From contig JAGNJD010000022.1 of assembly GCA_018000835.1 (NCBI GenBank), positions 1 to 38,289 on the forward strand: a stretch of DNA of 38,289 bases, given 5' to 3'. The first letter of the stretch is position 1, and every line of letters begins with the position of its first letter. The notes under the pieces are model-generated. The model was not told the DNA's origin. It ran no database searches and saw nothing but the letters and a program-made list of their open reading frames with translations. Origin of the DNA: Candidatus Goldiibacteriota bacterium. Lineage in GTDB: Bacteria > Oederibacteriota > PGYV01 > DSYL01. Shown piece after piece: positions 9,346 through 16,932 of the stretch. A program made the position numbers and the translations under genes.

Positions 9346-9642
9346 ATGCATTTTACGGTATCATGGGACATTCAGGCAGAACCAGAACTTGAAAAACGCA
9401 TTCATGATTTACTGCTCGATACCCTGAAAAAACACGCAACTTTTGTAGCAGAACCTTTGTCTAAATATTTCGTGGTTAAAATAGACATGGAGCCAAAATG
9501 GCATTTGATATTAAAAATGCTTAAAGGCATTTGTCTGATGTATAAAGGAAAGATAAATTTTGTAATGTCCCCTCCCATGACCGGCGGTCAATACAACGGA
9601 GAATTAAAGGACTGGACAAAGGTAAACGAAGCGACAAAATAA
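9346..9642 (+). CDS. Conserved-looking small protein of unknown function
   Basis: I do not recognise this 98-residue protein (MHFTVSWDIQAEPE... to ...VNEATK). The ATG at 9346 is chosen because AAAGGGAG lies seven bases before it and the promoter -10 box ends at 9318; the in-frame ATG at 9211 lies upstream of the promoter. It has no signal peptide or membrane segment. The N-terminal strand, amphipathic helix (ELEKRIHDLLLDTLKK) and following strands suggest a small alpha/beta fold, with a Gly-rich turn near residue 80 (MTGGQYNGE). Its stop directly abuts the start of the next gene, which is also 98 residues, so the pair is translated together. Confidence 0.75.
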   Translation: MHFTVSWDIQAEPELEKRIHDLLLDTLKKHATFVAEPLSKYFVVKIDMEPKWHLILKMLKGICLMYKGKINFVMSPPMTGGQYNGELKDWTKVNEATK

Positions 9643-9939
9643 ATGGCAAAAGAAAACAATATTGATGAAAATAAACCAATAAAAGTTGCAAAAGGGACTA
9701 ATAAGCAGATAGACCTGTATGCTGATAAAATAATCATCCATAATAAAAACATGCCGGATGCGCTAAACGTAATTGCGGAATTCAGGCCGTCAGACGTCAA
9801 AAAAATAATCATAAAACCTGCCGGGACTTTGTATGACGGGAAAATTGAGATTCAGACAAAAAAAATAAAATACAACGTTGAATTTAAAGCATATCAACAA
9901 CCTGATTTTGAAGCAATTAAAATAATACTTGGGAAATAA
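9643..9939 (+). CDS. Small protein with a possible bacterial PH-like domain
   Basis: The ATG follows the previous stop codon with no gap (TAA-ATG) and has no strong ribosome site of its own, which indicates translational coupling. The 98 residues start with a polar Asn/Lys-rich segment. From about residue 20 a series of short beta strands ends in a helix, with the pattern DVKKIIIKPAGTLYDGKIEI then FKAYQQPDFEAIKIIL. This strand/turn/terminal-helix pattern resembles bacterial PH-like domains of the DUF4429/SHOCT-associated kind; that is inference from pattern only. No catalytic residues or secretion signal are seen. It is convergent with the lipoprotein gene. Confidence 0.7.
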   Translation: MAKENNIDENKPIKVAKGTNKQIDLYADKIIIHNKNMPDALNVIAEFRPSDVKKIIIKPAGTLYDGKIEIQTKKIKYNVEFKAYQQPDFEAIKIILGK

Positions 9940-10019
9940 GTAAAATTTACTTACATTCAATAATATCATCCGAATGAAAGTTAATATTTATACTATTTAT
10001 TTTATTAATGTTAATTTAT

Positions 10020-10529
10020 TTAAAAAATCATTTGCAATGCTTTTGTTTTCATATTATCCATGAATTTTTTTGCAAATACTTGTTCGAGATTACCTTTTGA
10101 AACACATGTAACGGTCATGCCTGCAGCAGTAAGCGTAGCCATTAAATCCCTGATTTCCGGTTCTACGTCTGCTCTTATCGTTATTTCATTGTCTGATACT
10201 CCAAGAACAAAATATACCTTTGCGTTTATGCCTTCGTTTTTTACTATTGGAAGACCAAATGCCTTTCCGCAATCACAATCCTGGGGACTTATTTTCATTT
10301 CCACCGGATTTGTAGTTATGGTCCCTGCATCAGCATCGCTGCCTTCTATCTTGTATCCAATAAGAGGAAGAAGTTTAAGAGACGTTTTGAAAATCATTTC
10401 AGCACTACCGGGGACTTTTTGCCTGAATAAAGTCGTTTCTATAGTAGGTTTGACATACATGGACGTGCATGATACAAGGAAAAAAATTATAAGGGAAAAG
10501 AAAAAAAACATAGTAAAAATTTTTTTCAT
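10020..10529 (-). CDS. Predicted lipoprotein of unknown function
   Basis: A 169-residue protein with a type II signal peptide: basic start, long Phe/Ile core and lipobox Leu-Val-Ser-Cys with the lipidated cysteine at about residue 21. The mature part has beta-rich stretches (KVYFVLGVSDNEITIRADV) and a Cys-x-Cys pair (DCDCGKAFG) near residue 86. Family unknown. The start is well supported by a full AGGAGG seven bases ahead of the ATG. It stands alone on the minus strand with the palindromic element 10571-10772 just upstream, so its promoter may lie in or next to that element. Confidence 0.8.
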   Translation of the reverse strand: MKKIFTMFFFFSLIIFFLVSCTSMYVKPTIETTLFRQKVPGSAEMIFKTSLKLLPLIGYKIEGSDADAGTITTNPVEMKISPQDCDCGKAFGLPIVKNEGINAKVYFVLGVSDNEITIRADVEPEIRDLMATLTAAGMTVTCVSKGNLEQVFAKKFMDNMKTKALQMIF

Positions 10530-10570
10530 AAAAAACCTCCTGATTACTAATCATCGTTGAAAAGCGTGTT

Positions 10571-10772
10571 TTTATTGGAACAGCATTCAGAAAACCCCAA
10601 ACTTCAGTTTGGGGTTGAATGAATGCGAATATAAATTAAAGTTTTATCTACTTTGCCAAGAGGGTTCCAAGGTCGCTGCGGAATATCACTGGTATTCCTC
10701 GTCCCTTGGTCAATCAACGAAGTTGATTGAATTTTTTGTGGGAGCCTCGGGCTTTAGCCCGAGAGGATCCCA
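10571..10772 (+). mobile_element. Palindromic miniature element, long copy (MITE/REP-like)
   Basis: A non-coding cluster of four hairpins between the lipoprotein gene and the stop of the first GH9 gene. Perfect stems: AACCCCAAAC/GTTTGGGGTT (10593-10616, loop TTCA); CCAAGG/CCTTGG enclosing GGAATA/TATTCC (about 10657-10709); TCAATCAAC/GTTGATTGA (10710-10730); CTCGGGCT/AGCCCGAG (10746-10763). Its two ends match the element at 33828-33914 almost base for base, in opposite orientation, but that copy lacks 10611-10737. There is no transposase gene, so it would have to be mobilised in trans. REP elements of RAYT-type transposases or a MITE are the best parallels; a structured RNA is also possible. 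Confidence 0.7.
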
Positions 10773-13700
10773 CTATCTTAAAATTATCAATTCTTCCGGT
10801 TTAAACCATATTTCGGTATTATTATCCGTTATCCCGAGTAAAATATAATATACACCATTTGCTTTATTTTTAAAACATTCATTTTCTATTTTTATCGTGG
10901 CAAGCAGGTCTTTTGCATCAATCTGTTCTTCTTTTTGTTCTATCAAACGATAACCTATTGAATAAATTTTAATTTTTGCCTTTTTAAAGCCGGGCTTTGT
11001 CATAAAAGTTATTCTTAATAAATTTTGCTTATCAGGGGAATACGGATTCGGATAAATAATTACGTCGCTGCCTGTCAATTGCTGATTGTCAGGCTGTTCA
11101 GGCGTTAATGTTGCCGTAAAAGTAAAAGTCATTGTAGGCTGACCTGTAATATCAAACGTTAAAGTCATTGTTCGCGTAAAAGTAGGTTGATTTGTATTTG
11201 TAAATGTATTTGTCGGCATATATGTTTCAGTAAAAGTGCATGTAAACGTTGGGGATTTTGTAAATGTTAAAGTAATGGTTGAAGTATTTGTAATCGTCGG
11301 GGTAAATGTAAGTGTTGGTGGAGTGCCTGTCCATGTCCAGGTTATTGTTGGTGAAATAGAGTGCGTTGAAGATATGGTAATTGTTGGAGTCCTGGTTAAC
11401 GTCCATGATAACGTTTGAGTTACCGTCATTGTAGGAGTAAAACTGTTAGTCGGCAATAATGAGTTGGTAGAAGTTAATGTTGGCATCAGGGTTTTTGTCC
11501 TTGTTTGCGTTATGGTTGGAGTATTTGAAGATATGGTATCCGTCCATGTGAACGTCGGAGTTACGGTTCTTGTATTCGTATAGGTATGCGTTGATGACGA
11601 CGTTACTGTATACGTTGCAGTAAACGTTTGCGTTCTCGTGTACGATGGACTTGCCGTCCTTGTAACTGTTCCTGTTAACGTTATTGTAAACGTAGGCGTT
11701 CTTGTAAAAGTTGGAGTGCCGGTAATAAATTGTAATATTTCAATTGCACAAAATTGTGCATTATTTGCTGTTGCAGATGCTGTTATGTTTAAAATCCCAT
11801 CAGTTACCGTAACAATAAAAGGTCCTGAATCATAGGCGGTGTCATGCCCGACGATTGAAAATACGTCAAGATTATTAATTACAGAATTACCTTCTATAGA
11901 AACGCTAAAAATTCTGCTTCCTGATGTATTAAAATACATTTCAACAAACTTAAAAGAAACCTGATATTGTCCATTTGGAACCGTAAATCTGTATTCAATT
12001 GCTGCATTATACCTTTCTGACTGATAAAGCACATCATGGATAGTTCCGTTTATTGTATCCGTGGTCGTTCCTGCCGTACCATTTACGTATCCCCAACCAC
12101 CCGAAGTCCACGCCTGGTCAGCAAGCCATACGTTCGTTCCATCGTTATACTGACTGCCGCCACAATTAACCCGTATTGGAGTAAACGTCGGCGTTTGAGT
12201 ATAAGTCAGAGTAAACGTTACTGTAGGCGGTGTCCCTGTCATTGTACGCGTTATGGTGGGCGTAAACGTAGGTGATGACGGATTTCCTGCAAATGCAGCA
12301 AGCGCAAAAACCAGTGCTCCCTGCCAGTTAATTGCAACTTCGTTCGTTTCATAACTATCCTGAATGTCCTGCCAGCCGTTATATGAATGACCGCCGCCAA
12401 CAATATATCCAGGCCACGGGTTCGTAATGCCATCAGCCCCGGATGGTCTATGATGAGGATTCATCGGTGGATTTATACCAAGCCCGGTTACATAAGACCT
12501 GTTGTAATAATTTCTGCCGAATATGTGATTTATGGCATCAAGTGCGGTCTGGACGTAATTTGAATTTGGAGATACTTTATTTGCTATTAACAAATTCAAT
12601 GCCGTTCTTGCAACGGAACCATTACATCCCCAATAATACGACGTTCCAAGGGGCCTGCCATAGCCATGATTATTTCTGTTCGTTACGAGAGTATTTGCAT
12701 CAGATATTAAATCATTTTGTATGTCGGAATTAATAGCTGTATTTTTACCCGTTCTTGTTGACAATAAATAAGTATACATACCGAGATTTCTTATTTCGCT
12801 CCAGTCCCAGTCAGTATCCGTCTTATCAGAATAATTGTTTGCCCGCGTTGTAAAATCCTGATGAGCGGCGGTAGAACCCGTTGTTTCCCACATTTCTGCT
12901 GCTGCCCACAAGCGATCATCAGAATCCGACGTTCCATAACCGCCTGTTAAAAATGCAGAATAATCAGGATTTTTATTTGCAGTATTTACAAGTAAAAAAT
13001 TATAAGCAGTAGTTGCTGCCGTCAGACACTGATTTGCATACGTTACATCATACGGGGCAAAAATTCTTGCTGCCATTGCAAGCATTGCAACGTAATCTGC
13101 TGTTGCAGCAGAACCCCAGTCGGTAAAAAATCTGTTTGCAGTTTCCTGCTCCGGCATTTCAAAAGCATCAAAATCAAGTGCAGATAATTTTGCCGATACT
13201 TTGCCGGAACCATCGGAATATGCCATTTTTAACACCCAGTCAATTTCCCATTTCATTTCCTTTAAATAATCAGGGTAACCGGTTGCAGTATTTGGTATGT
13301 CAAGTGAAATATTCTGCAAAACGTCTTTATACAATTCCCATGCTTTAAACATCATGCCAACAGTAATTCCGGCATTTACAATATACTTATTATAATCGCC
13401 GGCATCATGCCATCCGCCCTTTCCGTCTCTTATCGTATGTCCGCCGCCAACGTAATCAAGATATGCGTCGTTCATATGACAGGCAGCATGTGAATACGTC
13501 TGACCATTAAAAGTTCCCGATACTGCGGTTCCACATCTAAAAAAATAAAACGCTCTCATTACCGTATAATATGCAAAATTATAAACCGTATCTGATATCG
13601 TAAAATTTACCGACTGACCAACGCCGGGAACTTCAAGATAAAACGTTCCCGTCTCCGTCAAAGAAGTAAAAGCAGCGGTTCTTATGTTCTGCCCGGATTC

Positions 13701-13922
13701 CGGGTCCGTTACCGGGCCGGTTACCGTGCCTGAAAATGCAATGGACGAATCAGAAGCCCTTCGCACGTTAAAGTTTGAACATGATACTATTATTGATGCT
13801 CTTTTTTCTGCCGACGGCAGATATCCTATTGAATTTAACCGTATGTCAGAATTTGCACCAAATAAAACGGCTTTAAACAAAAGAAAGGGCAATATAAAAA
13901 ATAATATATTTTTTTTTAACAT
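10773..13922 (-). CDS. Multidomain GH9 cellulase with malectin-like module and C-terminal sorting-type domain
   Basis: Predicted exported endoglucanase or cellobiohydrolase, 1049 residues. Order: signal peptide (1-22); N-terminal Ig-like CelD_N domain (about 25-110); GH9 catalytic domain to about 548 with GGWHDAGDY (Asp pair near 172), the PHHR motif (about 491) and the acid Glu in NEVAINW (about 527); a Thr-x linker (550-582); a malectin-like carbohydrate-binding module (583-730, beginning VNCGGSQYND); a long Thr-alternating linker (730-945); and a C-terminal beta domain with VIIYPNPYSP (946-1049) of the FlgD-like or sorting-domain type. Where GH9 signature 2 usually has Asn-Ala, this has Gln-Gly. 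AGGAG lies five bases before the ATG. It follows the second GH9 gene by 27 bases and is probably co-transcribed. Confidence 0.95.
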   Translation of the reverse strand: MLKKNILFFILPFLLFKAVLFGANSDIRLNSIGYLPSAEKRASIIVSCSNFNVRRASDSSIAFSGTVTGPVTDPESGQNIRTAAFTSLTETGTFYLEVPGVGQSVNFTISDTVYNFAYYTVMRAFYFFRCGTAVSGTFNGQTYSHAACHMNDAYLDYVGGGHTIRDGKGGWHDAGDYNKYIVNAGITVGMMFKAWELYKDVLQNISLDIPNTATGYPDYLKEMKWEIDWVLKMAYSDGSGKVSAKLSALDFDAFEMPEQETANRFFTDWGSAATADYVAMLAMAARIFAPYDVTYANQCLTAATTAYNFLLVNTANKNPDYSAFLTGGYGTSDSDDRLWAAAEMWETTGSTAAHQDFTTRANNYSDKTDTDWDWSEIRNLGMYTYLLSTRTGKNTAINSDIQNDLISDANTLVTNRNNHGYGRPLGTSYYWGCNGSVARTALNLLIANKVSPNSNYVQTALDAINHIFGRNYYNRSYVTGLGINPPMNPHHRPSGADGITNPWPGYIVGGGHSYNGWQDIQDSYETNEVAINWQGALVFALAAFAGNPSSPTFTPTITRTMTGTPPTVTFTLTYTQTPTFTPIRVNCGGSQYNDGTNVWLADQAWTSGGWGYVNGTAGTTTDTINGTIHDVLYQSERYNAAIEYRFTVPNGQYQVSFKFVEMYFNTSGSRIFSVSIEGNSVINNLDVFSIVGHDTAYDSGPFIVTVTDGILNITASATANNAQFCAIEILQFITGTPTFTRTPTFTITLTGTVTRTASPSYTRTQTFTATYTVTSSSTHTYTNTRTVTPTFTWTDTISSNTPTITQTRTKTLMPTLTSTNSLLPTNSFTPTMTVTQTLSWTLTRTPTITISSTHSISPTITWTWTGTPPTLTFTPTITNTSTITLTFTKSPTFTCTFTETYMPTNTFTNTNQPTFTRTMTLTFDITGQPTMTFTFTATLTPEQPDNQQLTGSDVIIYPNPYSPDKQNLLRITFMTKPGFKKAKIKIYSIGYRLIEQKEEQIDAKDLLATIKIENECFKNKANGVYYILLGITDNNTEIWFKPEELIILR

Positions 13923-13949
13923 AATTTCTCCTGATGTAAATTGATAACT

Positions 13950-16787
13950 TTATCTTAATATAATTAATTCATGAGGTTTTGACAGAACTTTTTCATTTTG
14001 TAAATTAACGACACCTATGATAATGTGATATGCCCCATTTGCAAATGAGCGTAAATATTTATTTTCAACCGGTATTCTGACTGCTCCGGGACCATAAATT
14101 TCCGAAGAATAAGTTATTTGTTTTATTTTTCTATATCCAACGGTATAAACCGTTAATTTAACCAGTTTTACACGCTGGGAAACGTCAAAAGAAACGTAAA
14201 GATTTTCTTTTACAGGATTGCAGGGATTGGGATATATAATTACGTTGCTAATCGTCAACTGCCGACCGTCGGATTGTGTAGGCGTTAAAGTTACAGTCCA
14301 CGTATATGTAACTGTTGGCTGCACCGTATTCGTTATGGTCTTTGTATGACTTGGCGTTGTGGTTATCGTTAAAGTCGTGGTTTGCGTTATTGTCTGCGTT
14401 TGCGTTTTTGTTCCCGTAAAACTCATAGTAGCAGTTAACGTTCCTGTATTCGTAGGCGTGCATGAATAAGTATTTGTTAACGTTTGCGTTACTGTCCGTG
14501 TCTGCGTATAACTTGACGTTGCAGTTTGCGTTGCCGTTCGAGTCCATGTCCGCGTTATTGTCGGTGTGTTTGACGATATAGTGTCGGTAAATGTCAATGT
14601 TGGACTCGCTGTCCGCGTATAACTCACGGTTAATGTCCTCGTCCATGTCCGCGTTCCTGTCTGCGTTATAGTTAACGTTGGTAGTGACGTATTCGTTCCT
14701 GTCGCTGTCCCTGTCTGTGTCCTTGTCTGCGTCCTCGTCATTGTCGGTGTTCCAGTCCGCGTTCCTGTCTGGGTTATAGTTAACGTTGGTAGTGATGTAT
14801 TCGTTCCTGTCGCCGTCCTTGTCTGCGTCCCTGTCTGCGTCCTCGTCATTGTCGGCGTTCCAGTCCGTGTTCCTGTCTGCGTATTTGTTATCAAAGGCGT
14901 ATTAGTCCTGGTCCATGTTGGCGTCCTTGTTCTTGTCGGACTTGCAGAAACAGAAGGTGAATTTGTCCGTGTTGGAGTTCTTGTAGAAGTCCTTGTCCAC
15001 GTAAATGTGTTTGTTCTGGTATAAGTCCACGTTGGTGTCCGGGTTCCCGTCCTTGTAATAGTAGGCGTCCATGTAGGCGTCCCTGATACTTTATAAAAAC
15101 CTGCAAGGGCGTAAATCAATGCTCCCTGCCAGTTTATTGCTATTTCATTTGATGCATAAGATTCCTGGTTATCTACCCAGTATTGCGCTGCTGGTAATCC
15201 CGCTTGCATTGCAGACAATACGGGGTCGCCAGAATTTGTTCCATTAGAACCTCCTACCAGATATCCAGGCCATGGATTGGCAATGCCATCTGCACCAGAG
15301 CGTCTGTCATGCGGATTCATTGGCGGATTTGTGCCAAGTCCTGTAACGTAAGAACGTCTGTGCATATTTCTGCCAAATAGATAACCAAGTATGTCAATAC
15401 AGGCATTTACATATTCAACATTTGGAGAAACCATGTTTGCAATCTGCAATAACATTGCCTGGCGTGCCACTGCACCATTACATCCCCAGTAATAACTTGT
15501 TCCGTTCGTTCCGAGCATTCTTCCATATCCATGGTTATTCCTGTAAGTCAATAAATTATTTGCATCTGCAAGCAAATCGTTTTTTATGTCGTCATAAACA
15601 GCTGCAACTTTACCTGTCCTTGTGCATAACAAATACGTATACATGCCAAGATTTTTTACGTTGCTCCAGTCAAAATCAATGTCGGTTTTATCAGTATAAG
15701 TATTTGCCCTCGTGGTAAAATCCTGATGTGCAGTCGTTGAGCCGGTTGTTGCCCACATCTCTGCTGCTGCCCATAATCTATCATCTGAATCTGTTGTTCC
15801 ATATCCGCCGGTTGAAAATGCAGAATAATCAGGATTTTTATTTGCAGTATTTGCAAGTAAAAAATTATATGCCGTCCACGCGGCATTTATACAGTTATCA
15901 GAATACGTCTGGTCGTAGGGTCTTATAATTCTTGCAGCCATTGCAAGCATTGCAACGTAATCTGCCGTTGCAGCAGAACCCCAGTCGGTAAAATATCTGT
16001 CTGCTGTTTCTGCTTCAGGCATAATAAATCCACAAAAAGTTCTTGCCGATAATTTTCCTGATACTTTGCCCGAACCATCGGAATATGCCATTTTCAATAC
16101 CCAGTCAATTTCCCATTTCATTTCTTTTAAATAATCAGGGTAGTTGGTTGCCGTATTTTGAAGTCCCCATGAAACGTCACGTATTGCAGGAAAGTGTTCC
16201 CAGGCCATAAACATCATGCCAACCGTTATTCCGGCATTAACTATGTATTTATTATAATCACCTGCGTCGTGCCATCCGCCTTTTCCATCCCTTATCGTAT
16301 GTCCGCCGCCAATGTAATCAAGATATGCGTCGTTCATGTGACAGGCAGCATGGGAAAAAGTATCGCCATTATAAGTAAGTGAAACCGCCGTATTACATCT
16401 CCATAAATACATTGCCCTCATTGCAACTATAAAAGGATTGTTAAAGACGTCGTCGGAAATAATAAAATTAACCGAACGTCCTATACCAGGGACGTTCACG
16501 TAATAGGTTCCTGCCGTCGTAAAAGATGAAAAATCACCTTTGTAAACGGTTTCTCCGCTGTCTGTTGCATTTATTGCACTGCCAAGATTTCCTGTATATA
16601 CGGTTGAACCGGTTGAGGCATTCCGAACCTCAAATGTAGATGCTGACCGGGCACAGGTAAATCCTTTTACTCCGTTTGGAATGAAACCAATGGAATTTAT
16701 TCTTATGTCCGAATCTGCAGATTTTATGATAGGAATTAACGTCAAACTGAAATTGAAAAAGAATATTAAAACTTTTTTTAAATTCAA
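13950..16787 (-). CDS. GH9 cellulase with long alternating-threonine linker
   Basis: A 945-residue paralogue of the neighbouring enzymes. It starts at TTG: AAGGAG sits about eight bases before it and the signal peptide begins there (MNLKKVLIFF). Order: signal peptide; CelD_N domain; GH9 catalytic domain to about 565 with GGWHDAGDY (about 174), PHDRRS and NEIAINW (Glu about 547); a Thr-x-Thr-x linker of about 275 residues with a 36-residue internal duplication; and a C-terminal 'NVIIYPNPCNP' domain (842-945). It lacks the malectin-like module of the 10773-13922 enzyme. A promoter at 16865-16893 lies in the 145-base gap before it. Expected role: hydrolysis of beta-1,4-glucan outside the cell. 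Confidence 0.95.
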   Translation of the reverse strand: MNLKKVLIFFFNFSLTLIPIIKSADSDIRINSIGFIPNGVKGFTCARSASTFEVRNASTGSTVYTGNLGSAINATDSGETVYKGDFSSFTTAGTYYVNVPGIGRSVNFIISDDVFNNPFIVAMRAMYLWRCNTAVSLTYNGDTFSHAACHMNDAYLDYIGGGHTIRDGKGGWHDAGDYNKYIVNAGITVGMMFMAWEHFPAIRDVSWGLQNTATNYPDYLKEMKWEIDWVLKMAYSDGSGKVSGKLSARTFCGFIMPEAETADRYFTDWGSAATADYVAMLAMAARIIRPYDQTYSDNCINAAWTAYNFLLANTANKNPDYSAFSTGGYGTTDSDDRLWAAAEMWATTGSTTAHQDFTTRANTYTDKTDIDFDWSNVKNLGMYTYLLCTRTGKVAAVYDDIKNDLLADANNLLTYRNNHGYGRMLGTNGTSYYWGCNGAVARQAMLLQIANMVSPNVEYVNACIDILGYLFGRNMHRRSYVTGLGTNPPMNPHDRRSGADGIANPWPGYLVGGSNGTNSGDPVLSAMQAGLPAAQYWVDNQESYASNEIAINWQGALIYALAGFYKVSGTPTWTPTITRTGTRTPTWTYTRTNTFTWTRTSTRTPTRTNSPSVSASPTRTRTPTWTRTNTPLITNTQTGTRTGTPTMTRTQTGTQTRTATGTNTSLPTLTITQTGTRTGTPTMTRTQTRTQTGTATGTNTSLPTLTITQTGTRTWTRTLTVSYTRTASPTLTFTDTISSNTPTITRTWTRTATQTATSSYTQTRTVTQTLTNTYSCTPTNTGTLTATMSFTGTKTQTQTITQTTTLTITTTPSHTKTITNTVQPTVTYTWTVTLTPTQSDGRQLTISNVIIYPNPCNPVKENLYVSFDVSQRVKLVKLTVYTVGYRKIKQITYSSEIYGPGAVRIPVENKYLRSFANGAYHIIIGVVNLQNEKVLSKPHELIILR
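14651..14866 (-). repeat. 108-bp tandem duplication in the GH9 linker
   Basis: Two adjacent 108-base units (14651-14758 and 14759-14866) differ at only a few positions and encode two 36-residue linker blocks (TQTGTRTGTPTMTRT... to ...TNTSLPTLTI). Partial units flank them. The length is a multiple of three, so expansion or contraction keeps the frame. Confidence 0.9.
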
Positions 16788-16864
16788 AATTTTTCTCCTT
16801 TTTCTATTTTAGACAATCATAAGCAAAGTAAGTTTCGGAGAATTTTATCGTTTAAATTTAAATA

Positions 16865-16893
16865 ATTATAATACGTATGTTGAAAAAAATCAA
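16865..16893 (-). promoter_or_regulatory. Putative promoter of the two-gene GH9 unit
   Basis: TTGATT (16888-16893), 17 bases, TATAAT (16865-16870) on the minus strand. The spacer contains the 8-base palindrome ATACGTAT. The leader would be about 70 bases and ends with the AAGGAG of the TTG-started GH9 gene. Confidence 0.65.
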
Positions 16894-16932
16894 ATTTTTG
16901 TTGATTAGTTAAACTTTTTACCAAACGTTAAA

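Noticed and set aside
10746..10763. Intrinsic terminator after the first GH9 gene
   Set aside because: The GC-rich stem is well placed, but no U tract follows on the minus strand and the same hairpin occurs in the second palindromic element, so it belongs to the element; it may still slow transcription.
10609..10848. A 79-codon plus-strand open frame
   Set aside because: It runs through the palindromic element into the antisense of a GH9 gene; there is no ribosome site and the hairpins explain the sequence better.
11236..11835. Plus-strand open frames rich in Val-x-Val
   Set aside because: These are the antisense of Thr codons (ACN read as NGT) in the linker of the first GH9 gene.
14248..14646. 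A 132-codon minus-strand open frame rich in Asn, Asp and Tyr
   Set aside because: It is a frame-shifted reading of the alternating-threonine linker of the GH9 gene; the repeated codon pattern keeps other frames open. It has no ribosome site or family resemblance.
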